From: CAZSMK01 sp964608095
Lineage (GTDB): Bacteria; Sumerlaeota; Sumerlaeia; MWCT01; JAGHBZ01
Reading direction: 5' to 3'
DNA length: 64,000 nucleotides
NCBI GenBank assembly: GCA_964608095.1
Contig: CAZSMK010000093.1
Location: 51,049 to 115,048 of the forward strand
This document shows positions 35,429 to 43,200 of the stretch, in pieces (the first letter of the stretch is position 1; each line of letters starts with the position of its first letter). A model generated the notes under the pieces. That model had not been told where the DNA came from. It saw nothing but the letters and a program-made list of their open reading frames with translations, and searched no databases. The translations under genes were made by a program, and so were the position numbers.

Positions 35429-35827
35429 TCAGGGGAAAAGGGAAGTGCATCGGACTGTGTCACGCTCAGCGGAATCGCTAATCGAGAGAAGATAGATGAC
35501 ATGTTCCGATACATTGATAACCGCATGGTCGACTGCAGGGGGGATTTCAACAAGGAGCGGCTCATCGCCGTTGATGATTTCGTTGTGGATACTATTATCC
35601 TCGGGCGAGCGCCATGCAAATCGCGCAGGTCCCCCACAAATCAGGAGCCACTCGGTGGTTTTCGTATGATGATGATTACCGCGTGTCGCCCCGGGATTCA
35701 TAGAGACTATGTGGAGGTTTCCCGGAGCCGCGCCTTCAAAACTGGCTGCTTCGAGTGGATTTACACCCCATCCTCGCTCATCCCCCCAGCGATGCCTCTC
35801 TAAATTCACTTTTTTTATCTGTCGCAT
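35429..35827 (-). CDS. Cupin-domain protein
   Basis: This 132-residue single-domain cupin carries the metal/ligand site GNHHHTKTTEWLLI (three His then Glu) and a second conserved segment near LLVEIPPAVDHAVIN with a His. The pattern is like sugar-epimerase or polysaccharide-biosynthesis cupins, but no family is certain. The ATG at 35827 has GGAAGG seven bases upstream; a GTG at 35830 is an alternative. It converges with the pseudogene, whose stop lies two bases away. Confidence 0.8.
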   Translation of the reverse strand: MRQIKKVNLERHRWGDERGWGVNPLEAASFEGAAPGNLHIVSMNPGATRGNHHHTKTTEWLLICGGPARFAWRSPEDNSIHNEIINGDEPLLVEIPPAVDHAVINVSEHVIYLLSISDSAERDTVRCTSLFP

Positions 35828-35943
35828 CACAATACCTTCCCCAAAAGTTTTGTTCCCACTTAACGATTTTTTATCGGAAGTTTAACCACCCCTGACTATT
35901 GAAACGAAATGAGAGAAGGCAAGGTGTTCGATGCCAAAACGCC

Positions 35944-36747
35944 TTACAAATCCGGGACAACTTCCGGGTAGAGCGTGCCGGTGTTGCTGATCTTGAACAT
36001 GTAAATAATGCCGGGACGAAGTTTTTTGTATACCACATTTCCGTAAATGGCTTTGACACCCGCCTTCTGCAAACGTTCGGGATCATTCGAGAGTTTCCAG
36101 ATTTCGGTCCAGAAGAGTTCCTTTTCCTTGAGGGAAAGTTTTTTTGATATATCGGAATAGCGCCGGGGTTCCTCGCCTTCTGTCTCTATGGGATACCCTT
36201 TGCCGGGGCTCATGGTCTCGCCGTATACTCTCCGCCATAAATAAAGGGCGCGTTCCTTTCCATCCATCACCAACCTATCGCTGAACTTCACAATGAGGGC
36301 ATCGAAATAGACGACATCACCTTCAATTTCGTACTCCTTTTCGAGAATACGTTTTGTCGGGTCGTTACGGTCGGTCTCGACAAAAAGCAGCCGGGTCAAT
36401 AGATTCCCATCGCGCTCTTCCTGTGAGATTACTTTAGCGAATCCTATCTGATCTTCGCGGGTTAAGTTGGTAATCGCAGCCTTTAACGCCTTATTTTCGT
36501 TGAGCAGGTCATATATTGTCTTTGTTGCGTAGAACGTTGAAAAAGCAATTACGGCAAGAATTACGAGTACAGGAATGAGCGCCAGGATTAGAAAAGGGTT
36601 GATCATGAATAGCCGACGTGGAGATTTTCGTATTGCTGGTGATGGAGCGTTGCTCTCCGGCGCTCTTTCATGATCAACTGCTACGACTCGCGCCACCTTT
36701 TCATGATTCGAAGCGCGCTCTTCCTCTTTTTTCTTTTTATCATCCAT
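35944..36747 (-). CDS. Single-pass membrane protein, unknown function
   Basis: This protein of about 267 residues has a charged cytoplasmic N-terminus (KKKKEEERASNHEK...), one transmembrane helix (NPFLILALIPVLVILAVIAF), a short coiled coil (LLNENKALKAAITNL) and a periplasmic globular domain with VVYFDALIVKFSDRLVMDGKERALYLWRRVYGE. The domain resembles hypothetical proteins I have seen only in uncultured lineages; no known family is claimed. A GTG at 36756 could start it 9 bases earlier. It is a single gene with a divergent neighbour upstream. Confidence 0.75.
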   Translation of the reverse strand: MDDKKKKEEERASNHEKVARVVAVDHERAPESNAPSPAIRKSPRRLFMINPFLILALIPVLVILAVIAFSTFYATKTIYDLLNENKALKAAITNLTREDQIGFAKVISQEERDGNLLTRLLFVETDRNDPTKRILEKEYEIEGDVVYFDALIVKFSDRLVMDGKERALYLWRRVYGETMSPGKGYPIETEGEEPRRYSDISKKLSLKEKELFWTEIWKLSNDPERLQKAGVKAIYGNVVYKKLRPGIIYMFKISNTGTLYPEVVPDL

Positions 36748-37022
36748 GTTGTTCACAATAATGATTATACATCGCCTTTCAGGTCAAAGACAAATAATTT
36801 TGACTTGACGCATGATACCAAAGGTTTGGTTTTGCGCAAAAAAACTTGTGAAATAAAAGTTACGTTGAAAAAACTTCAATCCTTATTCATACTCATAATC
36901 GTCTTTTGTACTCGTCGAACATGATTTCCGAAGAAGAAGAGGTGGATGCACGCATGTTCGAAGACATAAAAGAGTCAGCGTTGCGAACAAATTGATTATC
37001 ATAAAACAAAAAGGGGTAAATT

Positions 37023-37343
37023 ATGATAACCTTTGACGATTTCAAGAAACTTGATATGAGGATTGGAACAGTGCTATCAGCTGAGCGAGTCGAGGGTACG
37101 GATAAATTGATAAAGCTGATGGTAGATTTGGGTACGGAAACGCGCCAGCTGGTTGCCGGAATGGGACACCTTCTTGAACCGGAAGCCTTTGTGGGGAAAC
37201 AGGTTCCGGTACTTGTGAATCTCGAACCGCGCAAGATTCGAGGGGTTGAAAGTCAAGGCATGATTCTCGCCGCTGATGACAACGGCAGACCCGTATTGCT
37301 CCTACCTGTTGAAAATGTCCCACCCGGAAGCATAATACGCTAA
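37023..37343 (+). CDS. tRNA-binding domain protein (methionyl-tRNA synthetase beta/CsaA-like)
   Basis: This 106-residue OB-fold tRNA-binding domain has FDDFKKLDMRIGTVLSAERVEG, LIKLMVDLGTETRQLVAG, LVNLEPRKIRGVESQGMILAA and a C-terminal PPGSIIR. These match the stand-alone C-terminal domain of MetRS (MetG beta) and CsaA-like proteins, which bind tRNA elbows and can dimerise MetRS. There is no MetRS gene in the window, so it could act in trans or as a chaperone. GGGG precedes the ATG. Confidence 0.9.
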   Translation: MITFDDFKKLDMRIGTVLSAERVEGTDKLIKLMVDLGTETRQLVAGMGHLLEPEAFVGKQVPVLVNLEPRKIRGVESQGMILAADDNGRPVLLLPVENVPPGSIIR

Positions 37344-37668
37344 ACTTTCAAGGTTAAACCCCCATTTTTCCTATTCTCGATACGCATAATGAGTATGTCA
37401 CTCTTCTTACAGGACAAACGACTTTACCCTTTCATATACACCAAATTTTCCGGTTCAGGGTCGCAAGCAAGGGACACGTTACTGATGACGCCTACTCGTT
37501 GTCCTTTAAACAATTAGACTCGCTGTCAAGATAACCATTCCTATAAAATGCTGTGGTTCAAAACCAAAAGAATAGGGAAAATGAGGTTTGACCTATAAAC
37601 TTTCTTTTTTGTAATATATCTTCATTACGTTCGTTTCATACATCTGACTCTTTTGTGGAGTAAATACT
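37344..37668. other. Intergenic region upstream of the 37669 gene
   Basis: About 325 bases with no gene. Near its 3' end lies the promoter-like pair described at 37588-37617. No repeat, riboswitch or RNA structure was recognised. Confidence 0.5.
37588..37617 (+). promoter_or_regulatory. Candidate sigma-70-like promoter
   Basis: TTGACC at 37588-37593 and TAATAT at 37612-37617 are 18 bases apart, close to bacterial consensus. They lie 52 bases before the ATG of the secreted protein at 37669, leaving room for a leader with GGAG. No experimental support; AT-rich sequence makes chance matches common. Confidence 0.4.
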
Positions 37669-39060
37669 ATGAATCACCGTCTTTTAAGAGAGTGCTGTGC
37701 AGGTCTTATGTTGGTAGGGATGCTTCTAAGTCTTCCCACCTTTCTTTTTGCCCAGAGTTCCTGGCAGCCCGCCGGCACATTGCCACTACCCTCGAATACA
37801 TACTCATTTCTTGCTGCAACACCAAGCGGGGATTTGCTTGCCGCAACGTTTAACGTCAAGGGTGTAGATGAACCCCCGGTATCCTTGCCGGTATATCTGA
37901 TAAAAAATCCGACCTCCCCCAATCCGTCTCTTACCGTTCTGCTGGAATATTCTTTTACGGGTTCGCGGGGGTACGGTGGTATTGCGTGTGACGATTCAGG
38001 CAATATTTATCTGTCCGGCGACACGGGTGATGCGTCGACATGCTTTGTGCGCAAGTTCTTTGCAAACGGTCAACCGGACACATCCTTCGGCACAAACGGG
38101 GAAATCAAACCCGCTCGGCGCTGCCTGGGATTGGACGTAATCGCACACTATCTTTTCCTTGCGGTTGATTGGGGGCAGATTCAGGTCTATAATGCGTCGA
38201 CCGGGCAGTTGATGGGATCATTACCCAGAGTGGAAGGACCTGAAAACCTTACATACATCCGTGATATTGCGGTTGAGCCGGGAACCTTGCGGGTTCTGGG
38301 TGTATCTGCAGGGAATGTTGTGGAATGGGATGGTGGAACACCGCTGAATCCGGATAGATACACCTTTAAAGTCCTTGCCACTATGAACGGTCGGATTCGG
38401 GCGGGCGAGGGTATATCAATCGACCCATTATTCAGCGCTGCCCTTGCATCGCCTATCCCCGGCAACATCCTGATTGAAGTGTTCGATAATCAGAATGTCC
38501 GTAAAACCACAATCACCACCGCACAAAGTAGCACGCATCTGGTCGATAGCGTCGTCTCATTCGATGGAAGCCTCCTCTTTGTTTCCGATATAATAGGAAG
38601 AAAGATTCATGTTCTTAATCGTGATATTCGGGCATTGACACAACAACCTTCGGATTCACAAATCCCGCCTACCCCCTCAGCAACTTCTCCCGTTCCAACA
38701 CCGACACCGGTGAGCGGCCCTGTACAACAGGTAAAATGGTATATGTCGTACAGGGAAGGACTCCAGGTGCAGTCCGGGATGAGAAAACCCATGATCGTAT
38801 ATTTTCGGCGAAAGGGTCTCGAAAAATGTGAGGATTTCGAACGTCAGGTTCTTTTTACCCCCACTTTTAATTCACGTGCTCAGAACTTTATCTGTGTCTA
38901 CGAGGATGTAACATCCAATCCACTTCTGGCATATCGTTTCGGAATATATCGTGTGCCATACCTGATTGTAGTGGATGCGAACAACAGGATTGCGGGTAAA
39001 TTTGTGTACAATATCGATCCCAACACGCTTTATCAGATAATGGGTTCCGTAGGAAGGTAA
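37669..39060 (+). CDS. Secreted protein with propeller-like domain and thioredoxin-like C-terminus
   Basis: The 463-residue protein has a signal peptide (about residues 1-28, ending at FLFAQS). A beta-propeller/NHL-like region (about 30-320) carries blade-like repeats such as GGIACDDSGNIYLSGDTGDA and SFDGSLLFVSDIIGRKIHVLN. A Pro/Thr linker follows (about 325-355, PTPSATSPVPTPTP), then a thioredoxin-like domain (about 360-463) with MIVYFRRKGLEKCEDFERQVL and FGIYRVPYLIVVDANNRIAG. The domain lacks the CXXC of oxidoreductases; only a single Cys stands in place. It may be a binding or chaperone-like domain. GGAG precedes the ATG. The next gene, a GH172-like enzyme, converges. Confidence 0.7.
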   Translation: MNHRLLRECCAGLMLVGMLLSLPTFLFAQSSWQPAGTLPLPSNTYSFLAATPSGDLLAATFNVKGVDEPPVSLPVYLIKNPTSPNPSLTVLLEYSFTGSRGYGGIACDDSGNIYLSGDTGDASTCFVRKFFANGQPDTSFGTNGEIKPARRCLGLDVIAHYLFLAVDWGQIQVYNASTGQLMGSLPRVEGPENLTYIRDIAVEPGTLRVLGVSAGNVVEWDGGTPLNPDRYTFKVLATMNGRIRAGEGISIDPLFSAALASPIPGNILIEVFDNQNVRKTTITTAQSSTHLVDSVVSFDGSLLFVSDIIGRKIHVLNRDIRALTQQPSDSQIPPTPSATSPVPTPTPVSGPVQQVKWYMSYREGLQVQSGMRKPMIVYFRRKGLEKCEDFERQVLFTPTFNSRAQNFICVYEDVTSNPLLAYRFGIYRVPYLIVVDANNRIAGKFVYNIDPNTLYQIMGSVGR

Positions 39061-39069
39061 TACACGCAA

Positions 39070-40299
39070 TCACCACTTCGTCGAGGCTATGCGCTCGTTA
39101 ACAGAAGCGAGAGAGGGCAAACCATTTTCCGGTCTATCGAGGTAAAAGTATGCTACCGCACATACGTCGTCGCTTCGAAAGTAATTACACCACCCTTTCA
39201 TAGGCGAGTCGTGTTTCTCTAAATCGACAGGCTCAACTTCATCGAGAAATCGTACAAAATTATCTTTCCAGCTAATAGTAACAGGTACAATAGGCAATCC
39301 TTCCCGGAGCATCTCGATGACAAGGTTTTTTGCCTCTCCGCCGATTTGCTGTATAGTCACCCGCGCATTTTCTTCAAAGTATACTGGATCAGGAACATGA
39401 AACCTATAAAATACATAATGCTTTTTCCTTTTGTCCGAAATAAGCGATCCTTGATACCTATGTGCATAGACTCCCTGTCCCCAACCGGTTCCTATATAAT
39501 CCTCTGTGCCGGTACCCACGAGGGTTGGCAACAGTGTATCGCCGTCGAGGAAGATCTTGACCTCGCCTTCACCCCACCAGCCGATGTCGTGAGGATTGCA
39601 GATGACGCCGATCACGGCTCCAAGAAAACGCCCGGAACCGGTAACTCTCGGGAGAATCTCGAAATCCCGTGCCAGGGTGGTTGGCATTTCTCTTCTCCAG
39701 CTGGCATGAAAATACATAACATCACGTTTGTGTTTCATGCCGAGCACATAATCGATATCGTAATACAAGAGACGCACCTTGTAGGGCGCTTCGTTCGTGA
39801 GGACGATTTTCGCCGCTTTGCGAAACGGCATGGGAATGATACAGTTGAATGACTTGCCTTCCGGATTGGATATCAGGGCGCTTTCGAACGCAACGGGGCG
39901 TTCGATCATGGAAGCAAAAAAATCACCGAACGGAACAGATACGGCGGGAGTAAGGGCATTGTCCCAGTACATATCGAGCCTGAGCGATCGAAGCGTCTGG
40001 GTGGTATGATCGTTAACCGTACACCATATTCGCCTGATCATTCCGGAACCCTTCACATCGAGAAGCACTTTTCGGTCTCCCGCTTCTAAAGGTTCAAAAG
40101 GATGACCTTTGGCGCCACGGTTCGTAAATCCACCGATCCCTTTTCCACCTGTGGGATTCTCGAAACTACTCCAACGCGTTTCGACATTCTTGGGTCTTCG
40201 GTAAAGTTCACTGATTTGTCCCGTGGTTGTTACACTTAACGCGCACATCAATATAATCAATACGATCGGCAAAGAGTTCCTTTCATTACGCTTCGTCAT
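39070..40299 (-). CDS. GH172-like (DUF2961) secreted glycoside hydrolase
   Basis: This protein of 409 residues has a signal peptide (MTKRNERNSLPIVLIILMCA). The DUF2961 fold is recognisable: FGDFFASMIERPVAFESALI, GKSFNCIIPMPFRKAAKIVL, GWWGEGEVKIFLDGD and the GTGTEDYIGTGWGQGVYAHRY motif, with a C-terminal YRFHVPDPVYF. Characterised GH172 members act on fructose dianhydrides or arabinofuranosides. Both conserved acidic motifs are kept, so it is probably active, but the substrate is unknown. It has its own GAGGA before the ATG. The larger GH172-like genes begin 183 bases upstream on the same strand. Confidence 0.85.
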   Translation of the reverse strand: MTKRNERNSLPIVLIILMCALSVTTTGQISELYRRPKNVETRWSSFENPTGGKGIGGFTNRGAKGHPFEPLEAGDRKVLLDVKGSGMIRRIWCTVNDHTTQTLRSLRLDMYWDNALTPAVSVPFGDFFASMIERPVAFESALISNPEGKSFNCIIPMPFRKAAKIVLTNEAPYKVRLLYYDIDYVLGMKHKRDVMYFHASWRREMPTTLARDFEILPRVTGSGRFLGAVIGVICNPHDIGWWGEGEVKIFLDGDTLLPTLVGTGTEDYIGTGWGQGVYAHRYQGSLISDKRKKHYVFYRFHVPDPVYFEENARVTIQQIGGEAKNLVIEMLREGLPIVPVTISWKDNFVRFLDEVEPVDLEKHDSPMKGWCNYFRSDDVCAVAYFYLDRPENGLPSLASVNERIASTKW

Positions 40300-40482
40300 T
40301 AGTCCATTCCTCGATATAAGATAGGAAAAGAATAGCTGGCAATGTACTTTGTTTCAAGACTGTTCTTCACGTGATAAGCACCAGAGAAGAGGGAGACTAT
40401 TGATTGAAGTGGTGAGAATATCCTGACGAAAGATTGCGGTATAAAATTCACGCCCCGTATCTCACGAGTCTTTTAACCGCTT

Positions 40483-43200
40483 TTATTCATCAACTGCAAC
40501 CACCGCAAGCGACCAGAGGCTGGTTGTGGAATGTAGTGAGGCAGGTAGATGACACTCTACACGTAAAGAATGTTCAAACGTAATCGCATCCTGATCGAAA
40601 AAGCGGTATCCTCCCAGCTGAAAAGGCGGAGAGGACGTAAAAATAGTCGTCCCCGCCTGTGGTGATAGAAGGCGGTTGCCAGCGCCGGGAGCGTTTCTGC
40701 CCCGTGTCGAAGCGTCTTCCCATAGCTGCGTACCCTCGCCGGAACCCGGTTCAGGCGTCCCGAGAAAAAACGACCCGATATCGGGGACAGACCAACTCGG
40801 CATCCTCTCTCCATCTATATAAATCATCAGCGATGACTCTTTGAACTTTTCCGAAACATCGTTTTCCATACCCGGCTGCAGCGCGGTAAGAATCCCCTTT
40901 CCGTTTATATCGGCAAGAATCAAGGGTTCACCCGGAGTGCTATCGGCAGATTCCCGGGCGATGCAATAGGGAAAAGTTTTACGTCCCGCGGGCAGGGTAT
41001 ATTTGTTCTGATTTGCATAGACCTGAACAAAAAGACCGACGTCAGCACATCGAAGTAATCCCTCGCGGATATGTTCAGGTATTTCGACATCGCCCTTTAT
41101 AACATCCCGTGGGCTTTTTCCCGGCATTGCCGACTCTAACCACCGCATGGCGCCGTTGTCATCAGATGGAGCCATGAGCTCGATTTTGCATCTCCCCGAA
41201 AAGGGAAAGTTGAAGAACCGATATGCACTCGAATGTTCTCCACCCTTTTGTCGGTGGAGCTGTGTCGGTCGAACTGTATCACCGGCATTTTCCCAGAAAG
41301 GAAAAGGATCAAACCAGGTGGCGAAGATGTTTTGCACCTGAGTATCTATCGAAGGGCTGGTAAGCAGGTCTGAAACGCGGATCCTTATTGTGCTGCGGCG
41401 AAGCGCGCGTGCGCTGCCGGGCGTTCCTACCCGAATCCACTGGAGAGAACCCGCGCCGGGTAAGTCGAGCAAGGTTTTCGACATCCCGGGATCGATATCA
41501 CCGTCTTCGAGTACAGTACGACAAATAGCGCGCCCTGAAAGAACTCCTCCATCAAGTGCATTGAGTCGCTCTTCAATCTCCTGAAGATCGGATTTTCTGA
41601 AAGGCTTTTTTTCACTCCGGCTGATACTCATAAGAGCCTTTACTTCCGTTCCTTCCGGAAGTCCCGCGGTATTGAAAAACAACCGGGCTGATTTCAGAAA
41701 CGTAAAGGGAGTTTCCCGTAAATCAACAAAAGCAGCCCACTTTTTCCCGTCCCTGATGCTAAAATTTCCGGGAAGAACATGATTCTCGGTATCGACGTCC
41801 CCAAGACCGGGAACAAAGGTTTGCGGAAACCATACCGCCCTTATCTCGCCGTCGCACTCCAGAAAAAGTTTCGGCGGTATCGCACTGTCCTCAGGGAAAC
41901 TCGAAATCGAGAGCGAAATCTCCTTCACCACACCCTCATGGACACTCCCAACATCGATGAGATTATGGGTCTTGCCCTCGCCGGTCGCTTTACACCTTCC
42001 GGCGCGTATTAGGGGCACCTGATACCTTCCAAAATCAGACGGCAACCCTGAACGCGATACACGCTGCTCGGTAACCGCGAAGCCTTCGAGCGTCCCCGAC
42101 GCCTCCTGAGAAATTAATTGAACATTAAGCGCCTGATTGTAGGGAATGAACAATTCGCGCTGAAGATGGAGCCGTCCGGATTGCGTCACAGTCTGCCCAA
42201 CCACATCGGCGGCAAAATCACGGCAAATACCATACGTCCCAAACAAGGCGGCAATCTCTTCGTCACAGATCTTTTCTCCATCTCTTGTTATCATAATCCT
42301 CGCTCGAGTTGACCGCTCTGTCGGCTCGGGTAGATTAAGTTGAAGTCTGTAAAGATAGCCGGCTCCCTGAAGGTCGCAAAGAGTTACCGCCTCATCGGGG
42401 TGCACCGATGAAAAATGAACGGTACTGGATTGCATGGGTCCTGATTCGGGATCACCGTCGAGAAGATTCAAGCGTTGGATAAGGCACGAAATATCTGGTT
42501 CTGCCCTTCGCACAACATTTTCATCCTTCCGCTGAAGATACACTACCGATTGAGAATCAACCACCGTCGTACCGTCCACTTCGCCCTGCCCTTTTTGACC
42601 ATTGTACCAGAGAATACGAATACGTCTATCAAACGTTATGGGATCGCGCCTGAATATGCGGTACGCGGAAGTTCGTCGCTCCGGATTGCCGGGCTCATGG
42701 ATTGAGAGGGTACAACCCGCATCAGGGGTCCAGAACGGATTGATAAAATATATCCCGCCGAAAAAGAATTCCTCTGTTCCGGAACTTGCATAGGAAGATC
42801 GAGACTCGCCGTCGACATAAATCTCGATATTTCCCTCCATGAACTGACCGCCGGTATCGGGATTGCAAAGTGCAAGATGAAGACTGTGGAGAAGGCCCTT
42901 TCCCTCGAGGTCAAGGAGCTCAACAGGTGTACCTGTTCCTCTGACCTTATAGTGTTCAAGCGAATGAACGACACACCGTTCCATCCTGCCCGGTGGAGGG
43001 AAACGGTTATCATTGAAGAGTCCGCATATAACCTGCGTCTGCGCATGTGGAATAGTCTTATTCTCAGGCGGGAAAAGAGTAATAACACACGAGCGAGCAA
43101 AAGGAATTCGTAGGCTGCGTGAGAATATCAACCTTTCGCCTTCAGGGGCTTTGCGAGAAGAAAAACTTATACCACGGGTGGCGAAAGGCTTTCCACCCAT
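40483..43200 (-). CDS. Multi-domain GH172-like (DUF2961) protein, downstream frame of a split gene
   Basis: The open frame has 905 residues. It begins mid-domain: FATRGISFSSRKAPEGERLI and LRIPFARSCVITLF continue a DUF2961 domain whose front half lies in the preceding gene's frame. The first module keeps the acidic motifs (EGNIEIYVDGE, SSGTEEFFFGG). A second shorter, incomplete module (LCDLQGAGYLYRLQL) and a third full module (LLDLPGAGSLQWIRV, LMIYIDGERMPSWSVPDIGSFF, GYRFFDQDAITFEHSLRVE) follow. The third lacks the catalytic-type Glu, so it may be binding only. No ribosome-binding site precedes the ATG at 43200. It probably depends on frameshifting at the T9 run. Confidence 0.7.
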   Translation of the reverse strand: MGGKPFATRGISFSSRKAPEGERLIFSRSLRIPFARSCVITLFPPENKTIPHAQTQVICGLFNDNRFPPPGRMERCVVHSLEHYKVRGTGTPVELLDLEGKGLLHSLHLALCNPDTGGQFMEGNIEIYVDGESRSSYASSGTEEFFFGGIYFINPFWTPDAGCTLSIHEPGNPERRTSAYRIFRRDPITFDRRIRILWYNGQKGQGEVDGTTVVDSQSVVYLQRKDENVVRRAEPDISCLIQRLNLLDGDPESGPMQSSTVHFSSVHPDEAVTLCDLQGAGYLYRLQLNLPEPTERSTRARIMITRDGEKICDEEIAALFGTYGICRDFAADVVGQTVTQSGRLHLQRELFIPYNQALNVQLISQEASGTLEGFAVTEQRVSRSGLPSDFGRYQVPLIRAGRCKATGEGKTHNLIDVGSVHEGVVKEISLSISSFPEDSAIPPKLFLECDGEIRAVWFPQTFVPGLGDVDTENHVLPGNFSIRDGKKWAAFVDLRETPFTFLKSARLFFNTAGLPEGTEVKALMSISRSEKKPFRKSDLQEIEERLNALDGGVLSGRAICRTVLEDGDIDPGMSKTLLDLPGAGSLQWIRVGTPGSARALRRSTIRIRVSDLLTSPSIDTQVQNIFATWFDPFPFWENAGDTVRPTQLHRQKGGEHSSAYRFFNFPFSGRCKIELMAPSDDNGAMRWLESAMPGKSPRDVIKGDVEIPEHIREGLLRCADVGLFVQVYANQNKYTLPAGRKTFPYCIARESADSTPGEPLILADINGKGILTALQPGMENDVSEKFKESSLMIYIDGERMPSWSVPDIGSFFLGTPEPGSGEGTQLWEDASTRGRNAPGAGNRLLSPQAGTTIFTSSPPFQLGGYRFFDQDAITFEHSLRVECHLPASLHSTTSLWSLAVVAVDE

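Noticed and set aside
36920..36994. 24-codon ORF (MISEEEEVDARMFEDIKES...) before the tRNA-binding gene
   Set aside because: No ribosome-binding site, very short, and no independent evidence of translation.
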